Part shown: piece after piece, positions 33,640-46,120 of the stretch
Position numbering within the stretch: position 1 is the stretch's first letter
Layout: each line of letters starts with the position of its first letter
From: Pegoplata infirma
Lineage: Eukaryota > Arthropoda > Insecta > Diptera > Anthomyiidae
Reading direction: 5' to 3'
DNA: 64,000 nt
NCBI GenBank assembly: GCA_963921195.1
Contig: OY992538.1
Span: 238,941,462-239,005,461 of the forward strand
Position numbers and translations under genes: made by a program
The notes under the pieces: generated by a model
The model's input: only the letters and a program-made list of their open reading frames with translations
Told to the model about the DNA's origin: nothing
Database searches by the model: none

Positions 33640-36600
33640 AAATTTTCAATTGAAAATTTTTTATTGATTATTTTTTTTCTACAGAAAATTATAATTTTTG
33701 TATAGAAAAATTTTTATCGATGATAAATTTTCTATAGACAATTTTTTATCGATTATGAATTTTTTATAGAAAATTTTTTATCGATTATAAATTTTCTATA
33801 AAAAAAAAACTTTTTATCGATTATTTCTATAGAAAATTTTCTATACGAAATTTATAATATAATTTATAACCGATACAAAATTTTTTATAGAAAATTTATA
33901 ATCGATAAACAATTTTCTATATAATAATTATAATCGATAAAAAATTTTCAATACAAAATTTATAATACAATTAATAATACAATTTATAATCGACAAAAAA
34001 TGTTTATAGAAAATTTATAATAAAATTTATAATCGACAAAAAATTTTCCATAGAAAATTTATAATCGATAAAAAATTTTCTATACAAAATTTATAATCGA
34101 TAAAAAATTTTGTATATAAAATTTATAATCGATAAAAAATGTTCTATAGAAAATTTATAATCTACAAAAAATTTTCTATAACAAATTTATAATTGCTAAC
34201 AAATTTTCTATGGAAAATTTATAATCGATAACAAATTTTCTATAGAAAATTTAAAACCGCTAACAAATTCTTTATAGAAAATTTAAAATCGATAACAAAT
34301 TTTTTATAGAAAATTTATAATCGGTAACGAATTTTCTATGGAAAATTTATAATCGATAAAAAATGTCAATAGAAAATATATACTTGAAAAAAAATAGGTA
34401 TTTAGAAAATTTATGATCGATAACAAATTTTCTTTAGAAAATTTATAATCGATAACAAATTTTCTATAGAAAATTTATAACCGATAAAAACTTTTCTGTA
34501 GAAAATTTAAAATCGATAAAAATTTTCTATAAAAAATTTATAATAAAATTTATAATCGATAAAAATTTTTTTTTAGAAAATTCGTAATAAAATTTATAAT
34601 TTTCTATAGCAAATTTATATTCGATAATAAATTTTTTTTATCGATTATAAATTTTTTATAGAAATTTTTTCATCGATTATAATTTTTTTTATAGAAAATT
34701 TGTTATCGATTATAGATTTTTAAAATATTGTTATGAATATATATAATAGATAAAGTAATTTTTATATACAATTTTTAATTTTCTCAGATTTAGAAAATTT
34801 ATAATTTTTTATCGATTATAAATTTTCCGTAAAAAATTTATTATCGATCATAAATTTTCTTTTTATTAAAACTTTTTCAACGATTATATATTTTCTATAG
34901 AAAATTTTTTTTTTTTTAAATTTTTAAAATTTTCTATGGAATATTTTTAATTGATAAAAAAAATTTCTATAAAAAATTATAATCAATAACAATTTTTCTA
35001 CAGAAAATTTTTAATCGATTACAAATTATAAATTTTCTATAGAATTTTTTTTTCGATTATAAATTTTCTAAAGAATTTTTTTATCGATTAAAAATTTTTC
35101 ATAGAAAATTTCAATAATTTATTTTTAAAATTTCTATATTGTTCTGTAGAAAATTTATGATCGATGAAAAAGTTTCTATAGAAAATTTAAAATCGATAAA
35201 AAATTTTCTATAGAAAATTTATTATCGATAACAAATTATAAATTTTCTAAATCTGAGAAAATTAAAATTATAAATTTTCTATAGAAATTTATTATTGATT
35301 ATAAATTTTCTATAGAAAATTTTAAAAATTTATAAATTTTCTATAGAAAATTTTAAAAATTTATAATCGATAACAAATTTTTTATAGAAAATTTATAATC
35401 GATGAAAAAGTTTCTATATGTTTTAAAAAAAAATTATAATCGATAACAAATTATAAATTTTCTAAATCTGAGAAAATTATAAATTTTCTATGAAAATTTT
35501 TTATCGATTAGAAATTTTCTATAGAAACTTTTTTATCGATTATAAATTTCCTAACAAATTTTTTATAGAAAATTTATAATCGATAAAAAATTTTAATAGA
35601 AGATTTAAAATTTTCTCAGATTTAGAAAATTTATAATTTGTTATCGATTATAATTTTTTTTTAGCAAATTTTTTCTCGATAACTATTTTTTTACAGAAAA
35701 TTTATAATTAATTGAAAAAATCGATAACAAATTTTGTATAGAAAATTTATAATCGAAAACAAATTATAAATTTTCTATAGAAAATTTTTACCGATTATAA
35801 ATTTTTTTATCGATTTTAAATTTTTCATAGAAAATTTCAAAAATTTATTTTTAAAATTTCTATATTGTTCAATAGAAAATTTATAATCGATGAAAAAGTT
35901 TCTATAGAAAATTTAAAATCGATAAAAAAAATTTTATAGAAAATTTATTATCGATAACAAATTTGTTACAGAAAATTTTTAATCGATAAAAAAATTTCTA
36001 TAATTTTCAAAATTTGAGAAAATTAAAATTATAAATTTTCTATAGAAATTTTTTTATCGATTATATATTTTCTATAAAATTTTAAATTTTTACAGAAAAT
36101 TTGTTATCGATTATAAATTTTCTATAGAAAATTATAAATTTTCTATGGAAAAATAATTTATAATCGATAAAAAAATTTTTGTCGATTAGAAAATTTTCTA
36201 TAGAAAATTTGTTATAGATTACAAAATTTTGTATCGAAAATTTGTTATCGATTACAAAATTATTAAATATTTAATCCATAAAAATTTTTTTTAGAAAATT
36301 TATAATCGATAAAAAATTTTTGATAACAAATTTATAATCGGCTATAATCTATTTTACTGGCATTTTTCCAAAATTTTCTATAAAATTTTTTTTTATCGAT
36401 TATAAATTTTCTATAAACAATTTTTGATCATAAATTTTTCTATAGAAATTTTTAATCGATAACAAATTTTCTATAAAAAATTAATCGAAAAAAAAAATTT
36501 AAAAAAAGTTTGTAAATCAATGTAAAATTTTCTATAGAAATTTTATAATCGATAAAAAAAATTTTTATAGAAAATTTATAACCGATAAAAAAAATTTTTT

Positions 36601-38575
36601 TAGAAAATATACAAAAATTTATAGAAAATGTATAATCGATTAAAAGTTTTCTATAGAAAACTTATAATTGATAAAAAATTATCTAAAGAAAATTTATAAT
36701 CGATAAAAAATTTTCTGAAGAAAATTTATAATCGATAAAAATTTTCTTTAGAAAATTCATAATCAATAAAAAACTTTTCTGGAAAAAATTTAAATTCGGT
36801 TGAAGAAATTAACTATCGAAAATTTATAATCGATAAAAAAATTTTATAAGAAAATTCGGTTAAAGAAATTTACTATCAAATATTTATAATCGATACAATT
36901 TTTTTTTTTTTAAATTTATGATCGATAAAAAATTTTGATAGAAAATTTAAAATCGATAAAAAATTTTCGATAGAAAATTTTTAATCGATATTTAATTATC
37001 TGTCGATAACTAATTATCTATACCAAATTTATAATCGATAAAAAATTATCTATAGAAAATTTATAATCGATAAAAAATTATATATAGAAAATTTATAATC
37101 GATAAAAAATTATCTATAGAAAATTTATAATCGAAAAAAAAATTATCTATAGAAAATTTATAATCAATAAAAAATTATCTATAGAAAATTTCTAATCGAT
37201 AAAAAATTTTCTATTGAAAATTTATAATCGATAAAAAAAAGTGTATAGAAAAATCGATAAAAAATTTATATAGAAAATAAAAAATTTTCTATCAAAAATT
37301 TATAATCGATAAAAAAGTTTCTAAAGAAAATTTATAATCGATAAAAAAAAATTATAGCAAATTTATAATCGATAAAAAATTTGTTATACATACATAATTT
37401 ATTTTTTGATAAATAATTATCTATAGAAAATTTATAATCGATAAAAAAATATCTAAAATCGATAATAAATTATCCATAGAAAATTTATAATCGATAAAAA
37501 TTTTTTTATAGAAAATATATAATCGATAAAAAATTTTCTATTGAAAATATATCGATAAAAAAATTTCGATTGAAAATTTATAATCGATTAAAAGTTTTCT
37601 ATAGAAAATTTATAATTGATAAAAATAAATTCCATAGAAATTAATAACCGATTAAAAATTTTCTATAGAAAATTTATAATCGATAAAAAATTTTCTATAG
37701 AAAATTTATAATCGATAAAAAATTTTCTATAGAAAACTTATAATCGATAACATATTATGTATAGAAAATCGATAAAAAATGATCTATATAAAATTTATAA
37801 TCGACAAAAAATTTTTATAGAAAAATATTTTCTATAGAAAATTTATAATCGGTTAAAGAAATTTTCTATAGAAAATTTATGATCGATTATAAATTTTCGA
37901 TAGAATAGTTAAAATCGATAAACAATTTTCGATAGAAAATTTATAATCGTTAAACCAATTTGATCATGCTATATTATAAATTTTCTATAGAAAATTTTTT
38001 ATCGGTTATAAATTTTCTATAGAAACGTTTTTATTGATTATAAAATTTCTACAGAAAACTTTTTATCGATTATAAATTTTTTATCGATCATAAATTTTCT
38101 ATAGAAAATTTATAATCGATCAATTTTATTATATTACAAATTTTGTTTAGAAAATTTTTTATCGATTATAAATTTACTAAAGATAATTTTGATCGATTAT
38201 AAATTTTCTATAGAACATTTTTTATCGATTATAAATTTTCTATAGAAAATTTTTTATCGATTATAAACTTTCTATAGAAATTTTTTTTTTTCTATAGAAA
38301 ATTTTTTATCGATTATAAATTTTATAAGGAAAAATTTTTATCGATTATAAATTTTCTATAGAAAAATTTTTATCGATTATAAATTTTCTACAGAATTTTA
38401 TTTCGATTTTAAATTTTCTTTATTGATTATAAATTTTCTACGGAAAATTGTTTTTGTAATAAAATTTGTAATAAAAAGAAAATTTTTTAAAGATTATAAA
38501 TTTTCTATAGATCATTTTTTTATCGATTATAAATTTTCTATATAAAATTTTTTACCGATTATAAATTTTTTTACC
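33640..38575. repeat. Satellite array, about 32-bp palindromic unit
   Basis: About 150 degenerate copies of a unit combining ATCGAT and TTTTCTATAGAAAA, for example at 37680-37745. Blocks alternate in orientation; because the unit is close to self-complementary the whole array can fold. Nothing in it looks coding. Confidence 0.9.
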
Positions 38576-38605
38576 AATTGGCAATTATATTTTTATTGTT
38601 CTCAC

Positions 38606-38783
38606 CTATTCAAAACGACCCTGTTACAACTGTTCTAATACAATATTGTGGTTCTTCTTTTCGACATTCCTTCATGGCCGATTCAAGAATACGATCACAT
38701 ATTTCATGTTGACATCTAATCCCTTACATAAAGCAGCCAAAGCTTGCAGCATATTTTCAAGAAATGTGCGTCCCTGTACGCCA
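38606..38783 (-). pseudogene. Ecm29-like exon, frameshifted (captured fragment)
   Basis: Ecm29 is a HEAT-repeat factor that binds the proteasome (family knowledge). After an acceptor (ttaatcag) the minus strand reads GVQGRTFLENMLQALAALCK, then in another frame HEICDRILESAMKECRKEE, matching the GRTW..KEELLKA...EILQAVLKECSKE segment of Ecm29. A one-base indel near 38727 breaks the frame, and a stop lies just before the donor at 38605. Confidence 0.75.
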
Positions 38784-38884
38784 CTGATTAAGTGATTAAA
38801 CGAATGCGATCACTTTCGTTTACGGTCGATTTCAAACTTTTAGCTATTCATATTTTCCAATTAAGGAGGTCATTTATTTGCCTA

Positions 38885-39876
38885 CACCGAACCAAATATG
38901 GCAGTAATATTGACGAAAAAGCATGTTGATTTGACGAAAGAACAATCATTATACAGCTAACAAAACCGAGGTGTTGAATTGAATAAAATTCGTTGATTTT
39001 TTTATTTGACATTAGTTTGATGAAATTTCGTCAAATTAACAGAATTATTTTCGTTAATTTGAATAAAATATTTTATTCAATTTGAATAAATATCATCAAT
39101 TTAACAAAATGATTTTCGTTAATTTTATAATATTTTATCCATTTTCCTAACTTTTTCTACCCTTAAAAAAAATAAAATATCCATACATAAATACAATTTT
39201 TGTAATTATTTTTTTTATTTAATTAAAGTTGTTAATATTTTAAAAATGTTTACTATTATTAACAAAAAAATTAATAATTAAAAAAAAACAATAATGATTT
39301 AAATATAAACTTACACAAAGGGAAACGAATGAATTTATTAAATCGAACGACGACGAAAATGCTGGCGTGTGCACATATTTCGAATGTGTTAATCCAAATG
39401 TGTTAATCCAAAACTTATTTATTTTTGAAGTACATCAGGAGCAGTCACCATCAATATAATATACCTATAACAAATTAATAAAAATTAGTTGTTTGTTAAT
39501 TTAATTATTAAATAAAGTATACTTACATGTTTGAAGTTTGCAGAATTTGAAGACGTTTTTACAATTCCAAAAAATGACATAAAAACTATTAGCTTTAGGC
39601 AATTAAACAAAATTGCATGAAAAAATAAATTAATTTTCGCGGAAAATACATTTTCTGGTGACGCTGAACATTGAACAAAATAATGGCGTCCAAACTAATA
39701 ATATTAGTCAATTTGACGAAATTTTGTCAATTTTACTTCTCCAGAGGATGTAAACTTGAAGAAATTTCGTTGATTTGAATAAAATTTGTTGAATCTTAAA
39801 AAAAAAAATTGACAAAATTTTGTCAAAGATCTACGAAAATTTTTTGTTGATTTTACCTACGAGATTTGGTTCGGTG
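38885..39876. mobile_element. CACCGAACC-TIR element, copy 2
   Basis: 992 bp, same ends as 5207-6311, flanked by TA. Sits between the two Ecm29-like exons. Confidence 0.82.
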
Positions 39877-40178
39877 TAAATGAATGCTAATCTAAACGCT
39901 TTTATCGTTAAAAAACAATTTGTTAAAATTCTCGCAAAAAAATATCGGCAAAATTGCAGTTTATGGGGCACACTGAAATCGAAAAAACTAAAAACGCCAT
40001 CCGCTTTAGAATTAAAAAAGAAAAAAAACAAAATTATTGATGACTGGCGCCGGGAACTTGTTTGGGGTCCTCTTTAATAGGGACATCCAGGAAAGGGACA
40101 TCTTAAATTTTTTTTTTTGCGTAGCCGGCCTTCGGATGTCGTTTTTAGTTTTTTTAATTTCCGTGTGTCCCATATACT

Positions 40179-40928
40179 CATAGGCGTAGATAGCCCTGTC
40201 AGAATAATTTTAGCCCCCCCAGAATTTTAATCATTCACAATTTTTTTTTTAATAATTTAATGATTTCATTAATTTTTGAAAAAATAAATAATAATAATAT
40301 TATTAATAATATTATCATAATTAATAATATTATCATAATGAGTCTTTAGGACTCGTTATGATTATTCAATGAGTCTTAAGGACTCGTAATGATTATTATA
40401 TAAGATCTAATAGTTTTTCCCATTGAAAAATAGCCTGAATTATTGAAAAAAGTTTTTATATGAATCTGATGTTTTTGTCAGTAATAAAAACTTTACCGAA
40501 TCTTAGGGTTTTACCTTCAGGAAAACATTTTAACTTCTTTGATTTAAAAAAGTTTCTAAATTCTAAGGGGTTTTTTTATAGACAAAATTTATTGAAAGAA
40601 AGAATCTGAGAATTTTGACTAATAATCATCAACTTTTGCAATCATCAGAACTTTTTCTTGAAAATAATCACAGTAATCTAATGATTTTACTATAGGAAAA
40701 ACATCTTTCATTTTCAAAACATATCTAGGAGTTCTAAAATTCCGAAAAATCTACAGAATCAAAATTTAAAAAAAAAAATATGAATTTTAACCGCTTTCTA
40801 GGACACCTAAACGCATGTTAAAGGGAACGCTTCAGGAAAAGGTCTGGGTTTTTCTATTAAAAAAAAATAAAAAAAATCTAGGGGGGGCTTTAGCCCCCCC
40901 CCAGAAATGTTGGCTTCCTACGCCAATG
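40179..40928. mobile_element. hAT MITE (CATTGGCGTAG family), copy 2
   Basis: 750 bp, exact 8-bp TSD CATATACT (40171-40178 and 40929-40936), inverted relative to 13894-14659. Confidence 0.87.
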
Positions 40929-40959
40929 CATATACTGCAATTCAGCCAAAATATCTTAC

Positions 40960-41075
40960 CAGAGATATAAATTAGCGCATGCAATTTTAGTACCCAACTT
41001 TACACTGCTCCTAATGAGATTCAGGACATCTGGTGTCATTTCCTCTAAAGCGGTATAGTCCACGAAACCAGCACA
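40960..41075 (-). pseudogene. Ecm29-like exon, intact frame (captured fragment)
   Basis: 116 bp bounded by an acceptor (tttttttag) and a donor (CTCTG|gtaaga). The frame reads CAGFVDYTALEEMTPDVLNL then IRSSVKLGTKIACANLYL, matching the LVRSGVGLGTKGGCASVI block of Ecm29, which precedes the GRTW block in the protein. The order of the two exons is correct on the minus strand, but roughly 150-200 residues between them are missing. Introns are retained, so the capture was at DNA level. No promoter or other Ecm29 exons are present. Confidence 0.78.
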
Positions 41076-42080
41076 CTAAAAAAATAGGTTAGAATTTTTG
41101 GAACTCATAAAGATTACTAAACTTGCTTACGATAGGTATTATAAAATAAGAAGAATAGTAAAATATGTACTTACTTATTTTACTTTTTTTTTATAATAAG
41201 TTTTATTTTACAAAACATATAACAAAAAAATTGCAGCAATAATTATAATAAAAAAACAAAACAAAAAAAAAAACAAAACAAAAAAAAAATAAATGGATTG
41301 AAACAGCTGATTGCCGTAAACACATTAGGCCGATTTTACACGTGTATTTGTTAACTTTTACAGTTTTTGAAATATAAGGCAACCAAGCGAACATTTTTTA
41401 GTATGTTGAGGTAACACTTAGTATATTATCGCACTAAACTTAAGATATTTTCCAAATATCTTAGGTAAAATTATAAAGTTTACACATGGAAAAAACAATA
41501 ATGTCAAATATTTAAAAATTAAAAAGGAATTTGAAAATAAAAGGGGCTACAAAGTGAACTTTGTTATAATACTAAATAAATGCCAACGGTAATTTTTATT
41601 CAAACTTTGGAAATTTAAATATGACTTGTACTTTTTTTTTGAAACCATATAAAAAAAATGTTACCTAAGCTACAGTAGTAAATCTTACACCAGTTTTTTT
41701 TTTGCGTGTAGGATTGCTCAATCTTACACAGATTTTTTTTTTGCGTGTATGGTTAATGTTTTCAAATTATTCTACGAATTAGGTTAGAAAGAGAAAGCTA
41801 ATATAACGCGCCATTAGAAAAATGGATGCCAGACCGGTTTTTGTTGTTTCACTCACTCCTAAGTCGTAGAAAGTGTTGCCATGTTAGCGTAAAACGGACT
41901 AAAAACCGCTGTGTTTTCTCCCAAAATCGCTTAGTTTTCCCCCATTTTTTCTTATAAAACTCTACTGTCGAGTCTGTATTTAGTCTGTGCCACCATATTG
42001 GAAAGTACGCAATTAGCACCATTGCACAAACTAATACAGACTCGACATAAGTGACAGGTGTCAAAAAAGTAGTCTTGAAC

Positions 42081-42380
42081 CACAGACTATAAACAGACTC
42101 GACAGTAGAGTTTTAAAAGAAAAAATGGGGAAAAACTAAGCGATTTTAGGAGAAAACACAGCGGTTTTTAGTCCGTTTTACGATAACATGGCAACACTTT
42201 CTACGACTTAGGAGTGAGTGAAACAACAAAAACCGATCTGGCATCCATTTTTCTAATGGCGCGTTGTATCAGTTTTCTCTTTCTAACCTAATTCGTAGAA
42301 TAATTTGAAAATATTAACCATATGGTTAAAAAATACTTTTTTGACACCTGTCATATATGTCGAGTCTGTATTAGTCTGTG
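42081..42380. mobile_element. CACAGACT element, 7-bp TSD CTTGAAC
   Basis: 300 bp, exact TSD CTTGAAC, inserted into its own family. Confidence 0.88.
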
Positions 42381-42477
42381 CTTGAACCATATGGTTAATG
42401 TTTTCAAATTTTTCTACGAATTAGGTTAGAAAGAGAAAGCTAATATAATGCGCCATTAGAAAAATGGATGCCAGATC

Positions 42478-42777
42478 CACAGACTAAATACAGACTCGAC
42501 AGTAGAGTTTTACAAGAAAAAATGGGGAAAAAATAAGCGATTTTAGGAGAAAATACAGCGGTTTTTAGTCCGTTTTACGCTAACATGGCAACACTTTCTA
42601 CGAATTAGGAGTGAGTGAGACAACAAAAACCGATCTGGCATCCATTTTTTTTAGGGCGCGTTATATCAGTTTTCTCTTTCTAACCTAATTCGTAGAATAA
42701 TTTGAAAACATTAACCATATGGTTAAAAAATACTTTTTTGACACCTGTCATATTTGTCGAGTCTGTATTAGTCTGTG
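42478..42777. mobile_element. CACAGACT element, 7-bp TSD CCAGATC
   Basis: 300 bp, exact TSD CCAGATC, inserted into its own family. Confidence 0.88.
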
Positions 42778-42802
42778 CCAGATCGGTTTTTGTTGTTTCA
42801 CT

Positions 42803-43058
42803 CAGAGTCATAGAGTAGTCCAACAAATGGCGTTTGAAAAAGTAGTAAACAAAAACCATATGGTATTGTTTACGAAATTTTATCACAAATCGAAATGTGA
42901 GCGAGATGGAAGATACCAGTTTTACAGTGAGAATGCAAATTGTTTTTTGTCTCTCTTTGCTTTGCGTTTGAACTTTAGTTTGGCATTGCCAGAATTTTCC
43001 AATTATCTTTGGTGATGCCAGATCTACAAAATGGTCGATGGATTACTATGTCACTATG
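42803..43058. mobile_element. hAT-type MITE (CAGAGTCATAG family)
   Basis: 256 bp, exact 8-bp TSD GTTTCACT (42795-42802 and 43059-43066). The MAFEKVVNKNHM frame is open. Confidence 0.87.
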
Positions 43059-43171
43059 GTTTCACTCACTCCCAAATCGTAGAAAGTGTTGCCATGTTAG
43101 CGTAAAACGGACTAAAAACCTCTGTGTTTTCTCCTAAAATCGCTTAGTTTTTCCCCATTTTTTCTTATAAA

Positions 43172-43522
43172 GGCCTATTCACACCTGAGGTGAAATCTCG
43201 TTCAAACGAGATTACAATCATATGGTCTGTATCATTTTATACACAACCATATGATCGAAATCTCGTTCGAACGAGATTTCACCTCAGGACTGTGATCACG
43301 TAAAACGATAGTTAACTATCGTCGATTTTTGGAGCCCTGTTGCTCCTAAACTAATCAAAATATTTCCAATTTTTGTAATGTTTCTGGATTAGACATCACT
43401 CTTTAATAATTTAATAAAGAAAAACTTTCAAATTTCCCTTCAAAACGATATGTATTTTGATGTCGTTTATGCATCGTCTATCGTTTTCGTTTTACATGAT
43501 TAGCCCCCAGGTGTGAATTGGG
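43172..43522. mobile_element. Foldback MITE (CACACCTGAGGTG)
   Basis: 351 bp, ends GGCCTATTCACACCT / AGGTGTGAATTGGG, flanked by TATAAA. Strong inner hairpin around CATATG with arms of GAAATCTCGTTC. Confidence 0.72.
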
Positions 43523-43534
43523 TATAAAACTCTA

Positions 43535-46120
43535 CACGCAAAAAAAAAATCTGTGTAAGATTGAGCAATCCTACTTGGTAAAACTTTTTTCATACCAAAA
43601 AAAATTTTTTACCAAATTTTTGCTAATATTATGCTTGTCGATGTTAAAGTAACATAATTCATTTTTTATGTAAAATAACCAAGTAGCTTGCTCAATAACG
43701 CAAATTACCTGCACAAAAATTTATCGAAAGAAAACAACAAAAAAAAACAAAACAAATACAGACCGCCATATTCATTTTGTATTTTTGTGTGCGTGCGTTG
43801 TTCGTTTATTTTTTGTGTTATAAAAACGTAAAAAGGAAATTGATATATAAAATAAAAATAAATTAATACATAAATAAAAATAAATAATTAGTTTTCTAAA
43901 AGATAAATAAATGTAAGATAAAAGAATGTTAAAGTTAATTTTGCTTTCATCACTTAAAACACCATTCAATAAGAAAAACCAATGGAGTCCCAGACGTATG
44001 TTTCGATGAATAACAAATGGAATGATAAAGTGAGTATACCCGCATTCCGAAGACACCAATAAGGCTTAATAGATTTTTAGTTAAAAATTAGTGTTTGGTA
44101 ATAATTTTATATTTTTACAGGGTACTGCTAAATAAATTTTTGATGCTATGGAGAATCCTTCACTACAATAAAGAGCGTGAACACAAATCCTGCCTTTAGT
44201 TATAAAATTAAAACCTAAAAACCCAAAGCCAAGGGAGTCCACACGCAAAAAAAAACTTGTGTCGGAGTGAGCAAAAATCTGGCATAATTTTACCAAAAAT
44301 ATGCTAAAACTACAACCGACGAAGTAGTTTTCGTAATTTAGCCAAAACACTTATGTAAAAAATTTTGAAGAAAATGCTAATGCTATTTAAGCAAAAACTT
44401 GGTAAAATATACCAAAAGAAATATGGTGAAATATACCAAAAATAATGCTAAAAATTACCACATTTATGCTAAAATAAATTTTCAATAAATTTTTGTAAAA
44501 ATTTGTATATTTGTTGAATTTAAAATTTTCACAGAATAAATCCATATTAATATAATAAATGTTGTGTAGGATTTAATTTACCACCGACCAACTGACCCTT
44601 TTTGTACAATTTTCTCGAGTGACTGCTGCCTACACTTCTTCTTGAAGTAAAGGATCCGCTATAGCTTCACGAATTTATTTAAAAGCATCCTGTAAAAATA
44701 GAAAATTATTACAAAACATAAATTTTTAATTTAAAAAATTGGTAAACCCCATTGGTCTCTTGGTAAGGAGGAACACTTACTTTGTCATTCCATTTGTAAC
44801 TCATCAAAACAGGTATGGACTCCCTTGGCTTTGGGTTTTTAGGTTTTAATTTTATAACTAAAGGCAGGATTGGTGTCCACGCTCTTTATTGTAGTGAAGG
44901 ATTCTCCATAGCTTCAAAAATTTATTTAGCAGTACCCTGTAAAAATATAAAATTATTACCAAACACTAATTTTTAACTAAAAATCTATTAAACCTTATTG
45001 GTGTCTTCGGAATGCGGGTATACTCACTTTATCATTCCATTTGTTATTCATCGAAACATACGTCTGGGACTCCATTGGTTTTTCTTATTGAATGGTGTTT
45101 TAAGTGATGAAAGCAAAATTAACTTTAACATTCTTTTATCTTACATTTATTTATCTTTTAGAAAACTAATTATTTATTTTTATTTATGTATTAATTTATT
45201 TTTATTTTATATATTAATTTCCTTTTTACGTTTTTATAACACAAAAAATAAACGAACAACGCACGCACACAAAAATACAAAATGAAAATGGCGGTCTGTA
45301 TTTGTTTTGTTTTTTTTTGTTGTTTTCTTTCGATAAATTTTTGTGCAGGTAATTTGCGTTATTGAGCAAGCTACTTGGTTATTTTACATAAAAAATGAAT
45401 TATGTTACTTTAACATCGACAAGCATAATATTAGCAAAAATTTGGTAAAAATTTTTTTTTGGTATGAAAAAAGTTTTACCAAGTAGGATTGCTCAATCTT
45501 ACACAGATTTTTTTTTTGCGTGCATACCTGTTTTGATGAGTTACAAATGGAATGACAAAGTAAGTGTTCCTCCTTACCAAGAGACCAATGGGGTTAACCA
45601 ATTTTTTAAATTAAAAATTTATGTTTTGTAATAATTTTCTATTTTTACAGGATGCTTTTAAATAAATTCGTGAAGCTATAGCGGATCCTTTACTTCAAGA
45701 AGAAGCGTAGGCAGCAGTCACTCGAGAAAATTGTACAAAAAGGGTCAGTTGGTCGGTGGTCAAATTAAATCCTACACAACATTTATTATATTAATATGGA
45801 TTTATTCTGTGAAAATTTTAAATTCAACAAATATACATATTTTTACAAAAATTTATTGAAAATTTATTGTAGCATAAATGTGGTAATTTTTAGCATTATT
45901 TTTAGTCAGCTTTTCAATAATTTTGGTATATTTCACCATATTTCTTTTGGTATATTTTACCAAGTTTTTGCTTAAATAGCATTAGCATTTTCTTCAAAAT
46001 TTTTTACATAAGTGTTTTGGCTAAATTACGAAAACTACTTCGTCGGTTGTAGTTTTAGCATATTTTTGGTAAAATTATGCCAGATTTTTGCTCACTCCGA
46101 CACAAGTTTTTTTTTGCGTG
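43535..46120. mobile_element. CACGC-TIR element (copy 3), inverted and split
   Basis: 43535-44241 plus 45525-46120, flanked by TA. Split by another copy in opposite orientation, so the locus forms a long inverted repeat. Confidence 0.85.
44242..45522. mobile_element. CACGC-TIR element, complete copy 4
   Basis: 1281 bp, left end CACGCAAAAAAAAACTTGTG, right end TTACACAGATTTT to GCGTG, flanked by CA on both sides rather than TA. No protein-coding capacity. Confidence 0.85.

Larger units (their letters stand above)
33182..41708. mobile_element. 8.5-kb TIR element carrying satellite DNA and Ecm29 exons
   Basis: Left end CACGCAAAAAAAAACAGG, right end inverse CACGCAAAAAAAAAACTGG, with about 25 bp of terminal inverted repeat and TA on both sides. 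It enters the CACGC element between 'accaag' and 'ggattgctcaatc'. Contents in order: AT-rich end, 4.9 kb satellite, Ecm29 exon, CACCGAACC MITE, hAT MITE, Ecm29 exon, AT-rich end. No transposase seen, so it would need one supplied elsewhere. Confidence 0.78.
31949..41747. mobile_element. CACGC-TIR element (copy 2) split by an 8.5-kb insertion
   Basis: 31949-33181 plus 41711-41747, flanked by TA. The right terminus is detached from the rest by 33182-41708 with a TA duplication. Confidence 0.85.
31889..41989. mobile_element. CACAGACT element spanning a 9.8-kb nest
   Basis: Left part 31889-31948 and right part 41748-41989 are the two pieces of one 300-bp element. The exact 7-bp TSD CCACCAT flanks the far ends (31882-31888 and 41990-41996), so they were joined before the CACGC element entered its AACCATATGG site. 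Confidence 0.82.

Noticed and set aside
33640..38575. CRISPR-like array
   Set aside because: Units are contiguous and degenerate without unique spacers, in a eukaryotic context; it is satellite DNA.
39880..40077. 65-codon lysine-rich frame between the Ecm29-like exons
   Set aside because: On the opposite strand to the exons, no motif, antisense also open; probably intron sequence.
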